Shown: positions 10,237 through 19,154, numbered from the stretch's first letter. The stretch is 64,000 nucleotides of DNA from Mycobacterium asiaticum (GCF_001673635.1 NZ_LZMH01000055.1:88132-152131), one strand, 5' to 3'. Numbers and translations are program-made. Notes: a model not told the origin generated them from the sequence alone.

Positions 10237-11262
10237 ATGACCGAGCGGAAGCGCAATCTTCGCCCGGTGCGGGAAGTGACCTCCCCGTCGCTGCAATACC
10301 GCACCATTCACGGCTACAAGCGGGCGTTCCGGATCGCCGGATCCGGTCCGGCAATCCTGTTGATCCACGGCATCGGTGACAACTCCACCACCTGGACCGG
10401 TATCCACGCCAAGCTCGCGCAGCGGTTCACCGTCATCGCGCCGGATCTGCTCGGTCACGGCAAGTCCGACAAACCGCGCGCCGACTACTCGGCCGCGGCG
10501 TACGCCAACGGCATGCGTGATCTGCTCAGCGTCCTGGACATCGAGCGGGTCACCATCATCGGTCATTCGCTTGGCGGTGGGGTGGCGATGCAGTTCGCCT
10601 ATCAGTTCCCCCACCTCGTGGACCGCTTGATCCTGGTGGGCGCAGGCGGCGTCACCAAGGACGTCAACATCGCGCTGAGGTTCGCCTCCTTGCCGCTGGG
10701 CTCTGAAGCGTTGGCGCTGCTGCGCCTGCCCATGGTGTTGCCGGCGGTTCAGTTGCTGGGCCAGCTGGCGGGACTCGCGCTCGGTTCGACTGCCTTGGGC
10801 CGCGATCTGCCCAACATGCTGCGGATTCTCAACGACCTCCCCGAACCGACGGCCTCGTCGGCGTTCACCCGGACCCTGCGAGCCGTCGTCGATTGGCGCG
10901 GACAGATCGTCACCATGCTGGACAGGTGTTACCTGACCGAAGCCATCCCTGTGCAGATCATCTGGGGCGCAAAGGATTCGGTGATCCCGGTTCGGCATGC
11001 CCACATGGCGCACGCCGCGATGCCGGGCTCGCGACTGGAAATCTTCGAGGATTCCGCGCATTTCCCCTTTCACGACGACCCGGCCCGGTTCCTCGACGTC
11101 GTGCAGAACTTCATCGACACCACCGTCCCCCCCGAGTACGACCAGGCCGCACTGCGTGAGTTGCTCCGCAGCGGCGGCGGCGCGCGGACCGTGTCCGGGC
11201 CGACCGACACCCGGGTCGCCGTGCTGAACGCGATGGGGGCCGACGAACGCAGCGCCACCTGA
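10237..11262 (+). CDS. Alpha/beta-fold hydrolase
   Basis: A 341-residue alpha/beta hydrolase, the same length as M. tuberculosis Rv2715. The oxyanion-hole motif [10 protein letters not shown] is near residues 40-49, the nucleophile Ser111 sits in GHSLGG, the acid is probably the Asp in WGAKDSVIP, and the catalytic His is in DSAHFPF. A cap region lies between. It could be an esterase, lipase or C-C hydrolase; the substrate cannot be read from sequence. It starts 30 bp after the PAC2 gene and is probably co-transcribed. A broken PhzF gene follows 11 bp downstream. Confidence 0.9.
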   Translation: MTERKRNLRPVREVTSPSLQYRTIHGYKRAFRIAGSGPAILLIHGIGDNSTTWTGIHAKLAQRFTVIAPDLLGHGKSDKPRADYSAAAYANGMRDLLSVLDIERVTIIGHSLGGGVAMQFAYQFPHLVDRLILVGAGGVTKDVNIALRFASLPLGSEALALLRLPMVLPAVQLLGQLAGLALGSTALGRDLPNMLRILNDLPEPTASSAFTRTLRAVVDWRGQIVTMLDRCYLTEAIPVQIIWGAKDSVIPVRHAHMAHAAMPGSRLEIFEDSAHFPFHDDPARFLDVVQNFIDTTVPPEYDQAALRELLRSGGGARTVSGPTDTRVAVLNAMGADERSAT

Positions 11263-11273
11263 CCGACCCGGCG

Positions 11274-11488
11274 ATGAGCGTCGAAGTCACGGTGTTGCGC
11301 GTCTTTACGGACGCCGCCGACGGAAATTTCGGAAACTTGTTGCGATGCGGATCACCAAATACCTGAGCAGGAATCTGCGCATCACCCAAGGCAGCGGTTC
11401 ACTGCTGCACACCACCTGGAATCCGCAGGGCTGGGTGCGGGTGGCCGGCCGCGTCGTCCACGACAGCGTCAAACGCGTTGGCTTATAA
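11274..11488 (+). pseudogene. Remnant of a PhzF-family isomerase (Rv2716-like), internally deleted
   Basis: From ATG 11274 the frame encodes a typical PhzF N-terminus ([20 protein letters not shown]) and runs into a TGA after ~30 codons. From about 11345, in a different frame, the sequence encodes a PhzF C-terminus ([19 protein letters not shown], then the WVRVAGRVV block) ending at TAA 11486-11488. A functional protein has about 230 residues, so about 150 codons have been lost and the two ends are out of frame. The position just after the hydrolase is that of Rv2716 in M. tuberculosis. This reading rests on remembered family sequence. Confidence 0.85.
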
Positions 11489-11494
11489 CCATAT

Positions 11495-11980
11495 TCAGCT
11501 TTGCCGTCGCAGCACGGCGGAAAGGTGGTGCTGTAGGGGCTGACCGACCGCCCCCATCCGCAGCGAATAGGAAAGCTCATCACCGTCGATGCGGAAGGAG
11601 CGGCCCAACGCGCTGACCTCCTTGGCCGTCGGGGTCAGCCCGACCGACGTGGTGACCAACCCGAGTTCGATGACGCCGTCACTCAACGAGTATGTGCCGA
11701 CCTCGATTTCGGTGATACCGCTCGGGTGGGCCAGCACCAGCTCGACCTGACCGGGCTGCGGCACCCGCAGATAGCCGGCCTCGGCATGCAGCGGCTTGCC
11801 CTCGGCGACGGACTTGGTCTTCTGCGCGTAGCTCAGAAATGGCTTGCCGACGTGGGAGAAAACGACCTCTTCGAGGTATTCGAACGGCTCGATCGTCGGA
11901 TACTCCCCCGCACCCCGTCCGGCCCAAACGCCAAGTAGCGGCGCCAAATGCTCGAGGTTGGGATGCAGGTCTGGCGGCAT
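11495..11980 (-). CDS. Nitrobindin-family heme-binding beta-barrel protein
   Basis: A 161-residue protein with the nitrobindin/THAP4 C-terminal fold, orthologous to M. tuberculosis Rv2717c, whose structure is known. The signature GVWAGRGAGEYPTI occupies residues 17-30. The conserved proximal histidine region (LQHHLSAVLRR) is near the C-terminus (His151/His152). Family members bind ferric heme and can isomerise peroxynitrite to nitrate. Its stop lies 6 bp from the end of the PhzF relic on the other strand. Confidence 0.92.
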   Translation of the reverse strand: MPPDLHPNLEHLAPLLGVWAGRGAGEYPTIEPFEYLEEVVFSHVGKPFLSYAQKTKSVAEGKPLHAEAGYLRVPQPGQVELVLAHPSGITEIEVGTYSLSDGVIELGLVTTSVGLTPTAKEVSALGRSFRIDGDELSYSLRMGAVGQPLQHHLSAVLRRQS

Positions 11981-12003
11981 GGGGCCAGACTAGACGCCGC
12001 GCT

Positions 12004-12465
12004 TCAGCCCGAGGTGGACACCTTGCGGTGGGACCGCAACGCCTCGATCTCGCGCTCGAAGTCCTCGGCGGAGGAAAAGGACCGGTACACCGAGGCGAAC
12101 CGCAGATAAGCGACCTCGTCCAGTTCGCGCAACGGCCCCAGTATGGCCAGACCCACCTCGTGGCTGGGCACTTCGGGCCCGGCCGCGCGCACCGAATCCT
12201 CCACCTGCTGCGCCAGCAGGTTCAACGCATCGTCGTCGACCTGGCGGCCCTGGCACGCCCGGCGCACCCCGCTGATCACCTTTTCCCTGCTGAAGGGCTC
12301 GATCACGCCGCTGCGCTTGACCACAGCCAGCACCGCGGTTTCCACGGTGGTGAACCGGCGCCCGCACTCGGGGCAGGACCGACGGCGGCGAATCGCCTGC
12401 CCCTCATCGGTTTCCCGGGAGTCGATCACTCGGGAATCCGGATGCCGGCAGAACGGGCAGTGCAT
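12004..12465 (-). CDS. nrdR: Transcriptional repressor NrdR
   Basis: A 153-residue protein that represses ribonucleotide reductase genes in response to ATP/dATP. The N-terminal zinc ribbon has Cys3-x2-Cys6 and Cys31-x2-Cys34 ([25 protein letters not shown]); an ATP-cone domain follows ([16 protein letters not shown]). The start at 12465 was selected because NrdR proteins begin exactly MHCPFC; the frame remains open 13 codons upstream. The neighbour chiZ is upstream in the same direction. Confidence 0.96.
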   Translation of the reverse strand: MHCPFCRHPDSRVIDSRETDEGQAIRRRRSCPECGRRFTTVETAVLAVVKRSGVIEPFSREKVISGVRRACQGRQVDDDALNLLAQQVEDSVRAAGPEVPSHEVGLAILGPLRELDEVAYLRFASVYRSFSSAEDFEREIEALRSHRKVSTSG

Positions 12466-12548
12466 GGCCGCTCCTTCGTGCTGACAACCCGGCGTGCAGA
12501 ACACCCCGAGAGTACGCGGTATCGGCGTTGCGTCGCACCCGATGGCCC

Positions 12549-13055
12549 TCAGCCGACCGGCGCGATCAGGGTCTGGCCCGCGGCGACCGCGTTGGAATCC
12601 AGCGCGTTGAGATCACGAATCCTCTCGACCACGTCGCGAACCGGAGCGCCGGGGGCCACCCGGGCGGCCAGTTGCTGCAGCGACTCGCCCGGTTCCACCC
12701 GCACCACGGCCAGCGCGGCAGGTACGCGGCCCGAGGCGTCGGCCGATTCACCGTTGGCCATGGTGCCGAAGTTCGCCATCAGACCCAGCCACAGGGTGAC
12801 GATGCCGGCCAGCAGCGCGAGCCCCACCGTCGTGGCGACTGAAACCGCACGCCGTCGGTGCGGGGCGGTCGATACCGCCACCCCGGTGCCGTAGTAGCGC
12901 AACGGCGTGCCGCCGGGACGCGCCGGCCCTGGCCGGTGGGGCCGGGGTTGTGTGGTGCGGTAAGCGGGCGACTCGCTGATCGGCCTGTTCACCGGCCTGT
13001 TCACCACCCGCTGCGCGTTCCAGGTGCGCTGCGGGGCCGCGTAGATGAGTGCCAT
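12549..13055 (-). CDS. chiZ: LysM-domain cell-wall hydrolase / DNA-damage-induced division inhibitor (ChiZ, Rv2719c-like)
   Basis: A 168-residue protein: basic, proline-rich cytoplasmic N-terminus, one membrane-spanning segment around residues 75-95 ([23 protein letters not shown]) and an extracytoplasmic C-terminal LysM domain ([19 protein letters not shown]...). The M. tuberculosis homologue Rv2719c/ChiZ is induced by DNA damage, arrests division and was reported to cleave cell-wall material. Divergent from lexA with LexA boxes between the two. Together with nrdR it links damage to division and nucleotide supply. Confidence 0.88.
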   Translation of the reverse strand: MALIYAAPQRTWNAQRVVNRPVNRPISESPAYRTTQPRPHRPGPARPGGTPLRYYGTGVAVSTAPHRRRAVSVATTVGLALLAGIVTLWLGLMANFGTMANGESADASGRVPAALAVVRVEPGESLQQLAARVAPGAPVRDVVERIRDLNALDSNAVAAGQTLIAPVG

Positions 13056-13080
13056 GCCGTTCCCTCCGGTCGACTAACTA

Positions 13081-13096
13081 TCGCTCGTGTGTTCGA
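13081..13096. promoter_or_regulatory. LexA (SOS) box, chiZ-proximal
   Basis: TCGCTC-GTGT-GTTCGA fits the mycobacterial SOS consensus TCGAAC-N4-GTTCGA with mismatches in the left half only. It lies 26 bases upstream of the chiZ start. On the chiZ strand a possible -10 (TAGTTA) is immediately downstream, so LexA bound here would block the promoter. Confidence 0.6.
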
Positions 13097-13101
13097 CCGT
13101 A

Positions 13102-13137
13102 GTCGCTCAGATGTTCGATATCGAACATCTGAGCGAC
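13102..13137. promoter_or_regulatory. Perfect 36-bp palindrome containing two inverted LexA half-boxes
   Basis: The 36 bases are a perfect inverted repeat centred on GATATC. Each arm holds an imperfect SOS box (TCGCTC-AGAT-GTTCGA at 13103-13118 and its mirror at 13121-13136). The arm sequence also matches the left half of the box at 13081. It lies between chiZ and lexA. Confidence 0.75.
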
Positions 13138-13290
13138 GCGTGTCGCACGAGCAAAACGGTAGACCTCCCCACCGACAAGGTCTTGACGGTGGAAACCAGC
13201 TGGGTGACATTCGAATACCCGAACGCGCCGAAAGTTACACACTTGTGATTCGGCAGATTGCGGTATTTTTTTCGTCCGCTGACACGCCGG

Positions 13291-13306
13291 TCGAACACAT
13301 GTTTGA
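13291..13306. promoter_or_regulatory. LexA (SOS) box of lexA
   Basis: TCGAAC-ACAT-GTTTGA matches the mycobacterial SOS consensus with one mismatch and lies 33 bases upstream of the lexA start, where autorepression of lexA is expected. Confidence 0.85.
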
Positions 13307-13338
13307 TTCTGGACGCGCCGGGCGCTACATTCAGAGCC

Positions 13339-14037
13339 ATGAGCGACAGCAACGACCCTGCAGCAGCAAACCCGGACAGCCGCTTGCACGCTGTCGACGC
13401 AACGCTGACCGAGCGGCAACGCACCATTCTGGAGGTCATCCGCGCGTCGGTCACCACCCGCGGCTATCCGCCCAGCATTCGCGAGATCGGCGACGCGGTA
13501 GGCCTGACGTCCACCTCCTCGGTGGCGCACCAGCTGCGCACCTTGGAGCGCAAGGGCTACCTGCGACGGGACCCGAACCGTCCCCGCGCCGTCGATGTGC
13601 GCGGCGCCGACGACGCCGTCACCCCGCCGGTCACCGATGTCGCCGGCTCGGACGCGCTGCCCGAGCCCACTTTCGTCCCGGTGCTCGGCCGCATCGCCGC
13701 CGGCGGTCCGATCTTGGCCGAGGAGGCTGTCGAGGACGTGTTCCCGCTACCGCGGGAGCTGGTCGGTGACGGGACGTTGTTCCTGTTGAAGGTGGTCGGC
13801 GATTCGATGGTCGAGGCTGCCATCTGCGACGGCGACTGGGTGGTGGTGCGCCAGCAGAACGTCGCCGACAACGGCGACATCGTGGCAGCCATGATCGACG
13901 GCGAGGCCACCGTCAAGACGTTCAAGCGGGCGGGCGGTCAAGTGTGGCTGATGCCGCACAACCCGGCATTCGACCCGATCCCGGGCAACGACGCGACCGT
14001 GCTGGGCAAGGTCGTCACGGTGATCCGCAAGGTATAG
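13339..14037 (+). CDS. lexA: SOS repressor LexA
   Basis: A 232-residue LexA. The N-terminal winged helix covers residues 22-88 ([16 protein letters not shown], then [23 protein letters not shown]). The self-cleavage bond is Ala121-Gly122 (GRIAAGGP) and the catalytic dyad Ser156 (VGDSMVE) and Lys193 (EATVKTFK). ATG 13339 was chosen since the mycobacterial N-terminus begins M-x-DSND; an upstream in-frame ATG at 13258 would run through the SOS box and promoter. RecA filaments trigger autocleavage and derepress recA, chiZ and lexA. Confidence 0.97.
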   Translation: MSDSNDPAAANPDSRLHAVDATLTERQRTILEVIRASVTTRGYPPSIREIGDAVGLTSTSSVAHQLRTLERKGYLRRDPNRPRAVDVRGADDAVTPPVTDVAGSDALPEPTFVPVLGRIAAGGPILAEEAVEDVFPLPRELVGDGTLFLLKVVGDSMVEAAICDGDWVVVRQQNVADNGDIVAAMIDGEATVKTFKRAGGQVWLMPHNPAFDPIPGNDATVLGKVVTVIRKV

Positions 14038-14040
14038 GCG

Positions 14041-16374
14041 TCAGTCCGCCCGGACGAAGCCGTTCGCCAGGGCTACTTCCTCGGTGGCGAACCAGATCTC
14101 GGCCAGGGTGTCGTGGTAGAGCGCGCTGTCGGGCGTGTAGTAGAGGCCGAACCGGGCGCTGGCTTTGATGGGATAGCCATCCGGGGCCCGGTAAGGGTCG
14201 TCAACGAGCGGCAGATGAATGGTCGGCCGCCCGGCCGCCTGCGGCGCGGCGGCTGCTTGGGGCGCGGCGGCGAGTGCTGTCTCAACCGCCGGCGTCGCGG
14301 TTCCGTCCGGGTCCGCGGCCGCGTGTCGGCCCTGTCTCGACTCGATCAGCGGCTCCGCTTCGGGGATCTCCGCCTCGTCCGCCGCGGCGCCGGTCGGATA
14401 GAAAACGTCCGGGAACGCCCCGTCGTCGAGGGTCTGTCCGGTGTCGACGTCGGGCACCGGGGCGGCCGGCTCGTAGGTTTCCGGTACGTACTCCTCGGAC
14501 ACGAAGTCCTCGGGCGACACCGTCTCGGCAACTTCGGGCTCGATATCAACCGGCTCGCCAAGGGGTTCCTGAGCTGGAATCGGCGTGGTGGGCGTGGCGT
14601 CCGCCGCGTCGAGGTCGTCGTCATAACCGCGGTGCTCGTCGTGCTCGTCGTATCCGTCGTGCGCCTCGTATCCGGCGCGCGCTTCGTACTCGTCGTGAGC
14701 TTCGTACTCCTCGTGGGCTTCGTACTCTTCGTGGGCTTCGTACTCTTCGCGGGCTTCGTACTCGTCGTGGCCGGCGAGGCCGGGCTCCCCCAGCGGCGTC
14801 GCGACGCCGCCTCGGGACCAGCTGACCCGTCCACTCGAGCCCGGGTCGGACGCCGGCTGTGGCTCGGGCCGGTGGTCGGCGGGCGGGAATTGCTCTGAGC
14901 CGTAGCCGGCGTCGTCATGCGGCGGCCAGTGCTCGTCGGGATGGGCATCGAAGTCACCCGCGTCGTAGCCGTGGTCGGGGTAGCCAGCGCTGTCCCGCGC
15001 TCCGCGACGACGGCGCAGCCCCGCGACCACCAGCACACACATCACAATCAGCAGCAACACCGGGACTGCCGCCACCAGCCACCACCACTGGAAGGAGAAC
15101 TTCTTGCCGGGCGGCGGCGCTGCGGAGTTGGCGGGCTGATTCTGACCGGAGACCTGCAGCCCGGACAGCAGCGGCGCCAGGTTCGAGGGATCGGTCGTGA
15201 AGGTGTTCTTGGCGCGATTCCACGAGATCTTGCCGCCGGTGAACTTCTGCGACACCACGTCGCCTTCGACGGTCTGATCGGCAACCGGGGCGCCGAGTTT
15301 CCCGGTGGCTCCTTTGAGCTTGTCCCAGGCGGCCTTCATCGCCCCGCGCACGACGAACGCGCCGTGGTCGGGCGTCCAGAAGATCACCGGCTTGTCGGCG
15401 GCGGAGAACGTGGCGACGCGACTGGCCGGCGTGATGCCGCCGTCGGCCTCGTTGGTGATCGGGAAGCCCAACTCGCTGCCGACGGGACCGCCGAGTGCCT
15501 CGTACTTCTGCAGGATCGGGCCCTCGACGGCGTTGGCGCCGGTGGCCGGGCTGAAGAAGATCTTGCCGCCGTTGAAGTCCTGGGCGATCCCGTCGCCACC
15601 GATGGGGTACTGATCGCCCTTTTTGGCACCCAACGGGCCGCTGGCGCCGCCGGCGGCGCGCCAGGCCATGTTGATGGCCGCGGTGGGGTCGATCGCCACC
15701 TGCAGGCCTTTGAGTACATCGGCCAGGTTCGGCGGATTGGTGGTGAACTCCTTGGTCTTGCGGTTCCAGGACACCTGCCCGCCGGTGAACTTCTGCGTGG
15801 TTACCTCACCGTCGTAGGTTTCGTCCCCGATCGGAGCGCCGAGCACCCCGCCGGAGCTGCCGAGCTTGTCCCAGGCGGCGTTCAGAGCACCACGCACGAC
15901 GAACGCGCCATGGTCGGGCGTCCAGAAGATCACCGGGTTGTCGCTGGCCGCAAACGTGCTCACCCGGCTGTCCGGCCCGGCCAGCCCGGGCACTTCGTTG
16001 ATGCTTGGGAAACCCAGATCGCTGCTCGCCGGGCCGCCGAGCGACTCGTATTTGTCCAGGATGGGGCCGAACATGTATTTCGCTCCGGTGGCGGGCGTGA
16101 AGAACATCTTGCCGCCGTCGAAGTCCAGTGCGAACCCATCACCGATCGGGTAGACGTCGCCCTTCCTGGCGCCGAGTGTCGAGGTGTCGCCACCGGCTTT
16201 CTCCCATGCGGCCATCATGGCGGCCTCGGCATCGCCGATCGGAGACGCGGACGCGGTCGGCGCCGGCAACACCGTGGTCAACCCGAGCGTCAACCCCGTA
16301 AGCAGCGCGGAAACCGCCAAGCCAATAAACGCACGCCCGACCAGCTTGCTCAATTGACCCCTCTGCCCGTTCAC
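14041..16374 (-). CDS. LGFP-repeat envelope protein with transmembrane anchor and C-terminal 'sunset'-type domain
   Basis: A 777-residue protein starting at GTG 16374 (a TTG sits just before). Order: signal-anchor (about 10-40, hydrophobic and ending near ASASP); two long duplicated blocks of LGFP repeats (about 45-390; pairs such as GAPIGDE, DLGFPSINE, TPDHGAFVVRGA); a second membrane helix (FSFQWWWLVAAVPVLLLIVM, about 420-445) followed by RRRRG; then an acidic, Glu/His/Tyr-rich linker with 6-residue repeats; and a C-terminal segment with YYTPDSALYHDTLAEIWFATEE, recognisable as the domain ending ArfC-like mycobacterial proteins. LGFP repeats are associated with mycolyl-arabinogalactan attachment. 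It corresponds to Rv2721c; function unknown. Confidence 0.85.
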   Translation of the reverse strand: MNGQRGQLSKLVGRAFIGLAVSALLTGLTLGLTTVLPAPTASASPIGDAEAAMMAAWEKAGGDTSTLGARKGDVYPIGDGFALDFDGGKMFFTPATGAKYMFGPILDKYESLGGPASSDLGFPSINEVPGLAGPDSRVSTFAASDNPVIFWTPDHGAFVVRGALNAAWDKLGSSGGVLGAPIGDETYDGEVTTQKFTGGQVSWNRKTKEFTTNPPNLADVLKGLQVAIDPTAAINMAWRAAGGASGPLGAKKGDQYPIGGDGIAQDFNGGKIFFSPATGANAVEGPILQKYEALGGPVGSELGFPITNEADGGITPASRVATFSAADKPVIFWTPDHGAFVVRGAMKAAWDKLKGATGKLGAPVADQTVEGDVVSQKFTGGKISWNRAKNTFTTDPSNLAPLLSGLQVSGQNQPANSAAPPPGKKFSFQWWWLVAAVPVLLLIVMCVLVVAGLRRRRGARDSAGYPDHGYDAGDFDAHPDEHWPPHDDAGYGSEQFPPADHRPEPQPASDPGSSGRVSWSRGGVATPLGEPGLAGHDEYEAREEYEAHEEYEAHEEYEAHDEYEARAGYEAHDGYDEHDEHRGYDDDLDAADATPTTPIPAQEPLGEPVDIEPEVAETVSPEDFVSEEYVPETYEPAAPVPDVDTGQTLDDGAFPDVFYPTGAAADEAEIPEAEPLIESRQGRHAAADPDGTATPAVETALAAAPQAAAAPQAAGRPTIHLPLVDDPYRAPDGYPIKASARFGLYYTPDSALYHDTLAEIWFATEEVALANGFVRAD
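14649..14770 (+). repeat. 18-bp tandem repeat inside the LGFP-protein gene
   Basis: Nearly seven head-to-tail 18-bp units beginning CGTACTC or CGTATCC, at 14649, 14667, 14685, 14703, 14721, 14739 and 14757. On the coding strand they give hexapeptides of the type EYEAHE. Adjacent units differ by 1-4 bases. In-frame copy-number change is possible. Confidence 0.85.
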
Positions 16375-16676
16375 CAAGCCTCCCAGCCGATGCCCTGCTC
16401 GCCTGGCGAGCCGGCGGATTCACCGCCGTGGGCCGTTCCCCAGCTCCGATCCACATCGATACCGGGCTCGCATAACTTTGCTTTAGCGACCGAGAAATGC
16501 GAAGTCAAATCATAAATGTTACGGAAACGGATATCGACCTGATGTCGAAATGATGCCGTGCCGCGGTCATGTCGCGAGAATGCGCGCTGCGGGCGACACA
16601 CTCGTTGGGTTACCGTGCCGGAGACCCCGTCCCGCCCGGGATGCCGATTGTTCACGTGAGAGGAAACCCAGCGCCC

Positions 16677-17870
16677 ATGGGTGTTTCCGGACCTGTCTGG
16701 GCCCTCACGATCGCTGTGATCGCGGCATTGATGCTGTTCGACTACGCCTTCCAGATCCGCAAAACGCACGTACCGACGCTACGTGAGGCCGCCATCTGGT
16801 CAACCTTCTATATCGGGATTGCCTTCGTTTTCGGCCTTGGCATAGCCCTTTTCGGCGGTACCCGGATGGCGATCGAATACTTCGCCGGCTATCTGAGCAA
16901 CGAAGCCCTGTCCGTGGACAATCTGTTCGTATTCCTGGTCATCATGGGCGGTTTCGCCGTGCCGCGGGTCGCGCAGCAGAAGGTTCTGTTGTTCGGTATC
17001 GCTTTCGCGTTGGTCGCGCGAACGGTGTTCATCGTCTTGGGCGCCGCGCTGTTGAGCACTTACAACTCGGCTTTCTACCTGTTCGGCCTCTTGCTGTTGT
17101 TCATGGCCGGCAAACTTGCCAAACCCGCGGAGCCGGAAGCAGATACCGCCGACAACGTCGTCATCCGGCTCGCCAACCGGTTCCTGCACACCGCCAAGCA
17201 CTACGACGGCGACCGGCTCTTCACCGCGGAAGACGGCAAGCGGGTGATGACGCCCCTGCTGTTGGTGATGATCGCCGTCGGCGGCACGGATCTGTTGTTC
17301 GCCTTCGATTCGGTGCCGGCGATGTTCGGTCTGACGCAGAACGTCTACCTGGTTTTCGCAGCAACGGCGTTCTCGCTGTTGGGCCTTCGCCAGTTGTACT
17401 TCCTGATCGACAATCTGCTGGATCGGCTGATCTATCTGTCTTACGGCCTGGCCGTGATTCTCGGGTTCATCGGGATCAAACTGATCCTGGAAGCGCTGCA
17501 CGACAACAACCTTCCGTTCATCAACCACGGCCAGCCGGTCCCGGTCGTAGAACTCAGCATCACGACGTCGCTGCTGGTGATCGTCGCCGTCCTGCTCATC
17601 ACCACGCTCGTCTCGCTGCTCTCCGCCCGAGGACGCACGCTGAACCTGGCCGCGCGAGCCCGCCGGCACGCAGAGGAATACCTAGACCTGATCGGCGGAC
17701 TGCAGCCGCGGGACAACCTCGACCAGCGGCACAGCACCTACGCCGCACTTCTCCGGGTGGAGCACCAAATCGATTCGCTCCCAGACAGATACAGCGCAGA
17801 GATCAGGCAGGACGAGGAGCTCGCGACGCTACTGCGCAGCGTGCACGACGCCCACGAGGCGCACGGCTGA
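16677..17870 (+). CDS. TerC family integral membrane protein
   Basis: A 397-residue protein, the length of M. tuberculosis Rv2723. ATG 16677 is preceded by AGAGGAAA; a 36-codon upstream extension of the frame has no family character. Eight or nine membrane segments are visible, with TerC signatures: acidic residues within helices such as YLSNEALSVDNLFVFLVIMG and GGTDLLFAFDSVPAMFGLT (Asp residues likely bind metal). TerC proteins are linked to tellurite resistance and to Mn2+ export for extracytoplasmic metalation. The C-terminal tail is cytoplasmic and helical. Confidence 0.92.
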   Translation: MGVSGPVWALTIAVIAALMLFDYAFQIRKTHVPTLREAAIWSTFYIGIAFVFGLGIALFGGTRMAIEYFAGYLSNEALSVDNLFVFLVIMGGFAVPRVAQQKVLLFGIAFALVARTVFIVLGAALLSTYNSAFYLFGLLLLFMAGKLAKPAEPEADTADNVVIRLANRFLHTAKHYDGDRLFTAEDGKRVMTPLLLVMIAVGGTDLLFAFDSVPAMFGLTQNVYLVFAATAFSLLGLRQLYFLIDNLLDRLIYLSYGLAVILGFIGIKLILEALHDNNLPFINHGQPVPVVELSITTSLLVIVAVLLITTLVSLLSARGRTLNLAARARRHAEEYLDLIGGLQPRDNLDQRHSTYAALLRVEHQIDSLPDRYSAEIRQDEELATLLRSVHDAHEAHG

Positions 17871-17875
17871 GCCAA

Positions 17876-17897
17876 ATACCCGCTAGATACCCGCTAG
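17876..17897. repeat. 11-bp tandem duplication at the end of fadE20
   Basis: ATACCCGCTAG occurs twice head to tail (17876-17886, 17887-17897) followed by a third ATACCC. The fadE20 stop codon lies in the second unit, so the duplication is in the 3' untranslated tail. Confidence 0.8.
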
Positions 17898-19054
17898 ATA
17901 CCCAGGGTGCGGCCGATGATCTCCTTCATGATCTCGGTCGTGCCGCCGTAGATGGTCTGCACGCGGGCGTCCAGATAGGCACGGGCGACGTTGTATTCGC
18001 GCATGTAGCCATAACCGCCGTGCAGCTGCAGGCAGCGGTCGATCAGGTGCACCTGCTTCTCGGTGGAGTACCACTTGGCCATGGCCGCCTGTTCGGCCGT
18101 CAGCTTGCCTTCCAGGTGCAGGGCCAGGAAATTGTCCACCATGATGCGCACCACGGTGGCCTCGGTCGCCAGTTCAGCCAGCAGGAACCGGCTGTTCTGG
18201 AAACTACCGATCGGCTTGCCGAAAGCCTTGCGCTCCTTCGTGTATTGGATCGTTTCTTCCAGCACGGTTTCCATGGCCGTGGCGGCCATCACCGCGATGT
18301 TGATTCGTTCCTGCGGCAGGTTCTGCATCAAGTAGATGAAGCCCATGCCCTCCTCGCCGAGGAGGTTCTCGACGGGCACCTTGACATCCGTGAAGGAGAG
18401 TTCCGCTGTGTCCTGGGCGTCCAGGCCGATCTTGTCCAGGTGCCGGCCGCGTTCGAAACCCTCCATGCCGCGCTCGACGACCAGCAGGCTGAACCCCTGC
18501 GCGCCCTTTTCGGGGTCGGTCTGGGCCACGACGATCACCAGGTCGGAGTTGATTCCGTTGGTGATGAACGTCTTTGACCCGTTCAGGACGTAGTGGTCGC
18601 CCTGTTTGACGGCGCGCGTCTTGATGCCCTGCAGGTCGCTGCCGGTACCGGGTTCGGTCATCGCGATCGCGGTGATCAACTCACCGGAGCAGAACTTGGG
18701 CAGCCAGCGCTGCTTCTGCTCGTCGTTGGCCAGGTGCAGCAGGTAGGGGGCGATGATGTCGTTGTGCAAGCCGAACCCGATGCCGCTGTAGCGGCCCCGG
18801 GTGGTCTCCTCGGTGACGATCGTGTTGTAACGAAAGTCGGGATTGCCCCCGCCGCCGTACTCCTCGGGGACGGCCATGCCCAGGAAGCCTTGCTTGCCGG
18901 CCTCCAGCCACACTCCGCGGTCGACGATCTTGGCCTTCTCCCACTCCTCGTGGTACGGCGCGACGTGCCGGTCAAGGAAGGCGCGATAGGACTCGCGGAA
19001 CAGATCGTGCTCGGGTTCGAAGAGAGTGCGCTGGTATTTGACGGCACTGCCCAT
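17894..19054 (-). CDS. fadE20: Acyl-CoA dehydrogenase FadE20
   Basis: A 386-residue acyl-CoA dehydrogenase equal in length to M. tuberculosis FadE20. Visible are FAD/substrate-binding ITAIAMTEPGTGSDLQGIKT, the NGSKTFITNG loop, the KERKAFGKPIGSFQ helix and a C-terminal QLHGGYGYMREYNVARAYLD..IYGGTTEIMKEIIGRTLG. It catalyses alpha,beta-desaturation of an acyl-CoA in beta-oxidation with electrons passed to ETF. The start at 19054 gives the family length; the frame is open far upstream without homology. A palindromic operator lies 52-71 bases before the start. Confidence 0.95.
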   Translation of the reverse strand: MGSAVKYQRTLFEPEHDLFRESYRAFLDRHVAPYHEEWEKAKIVDRGVWLEAGKQGFLGMAVPEEYGGGGNPDFRYNTIVTEETTRGRYSGIGFGLHNDIIAPYLLHLANDEQKQRWLPKFCSGELITAIAMTEPGTGSDLQGIKTRAVKQGDHYVLNGSKTFITNGINSDLVIVVAQTDPEKGAQGFSLLVVERGMEGFERGRHLDKIGLDAQDTAELSFTDVKVPVENLLGEEGMGFIYLMQNLPQERINIAVMAATAMETVLEETIQYTKERKAFGKPIGSFQNSRFLLAELATEATVVRIMVDNFLALHLEGKLTAEQAAMAKWYSTEKQVHLIDRCLQLHGGYGYMREYNVARAYLDARVQTIYGGTTEIMKEIIGRTLGI

Positions 19055-19105
19055 GCGGACGACCTCCGTTGGTCTGAGATAGGTGCGGGACTCCTGCCCA
19101 AGATA

Positions 19106-19125
19106 TACCAACCGGGTGGTTGGTA
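19106..19125. promoter_or_regulatory. 20-bp palindromic operator upstream of fadE20
   Basis: TACCAACC-GGGT-GGTTGGTA is an inverted repeat with perfect 8-bp arms and a 4-base centre, in the 100-bp gap between hflX's stop and fadE20's start. The form is typical of a TetR-family operator. No TetR gene is in the window, so the regulator is unknown. Confidence 0.65.
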
Positions 19126-19154
19126 GGCATCGGGCGTGGCCGGGGCTGTGCGGG

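Noticed and set aside
14917..16515. Long open frame on the plus strand antisense to the LGFP-repeat gene
   Set aside because: It lies fully opposite a gene with clear repeats, signal and membrane segments; its translation has no recognisable domain and reflects high third-position GC.
16550..16786. Short plus-strand frame before the TerC gene
   Set aside because: It overlaps the TerC N-terminus in another frame and has no coding evidence.
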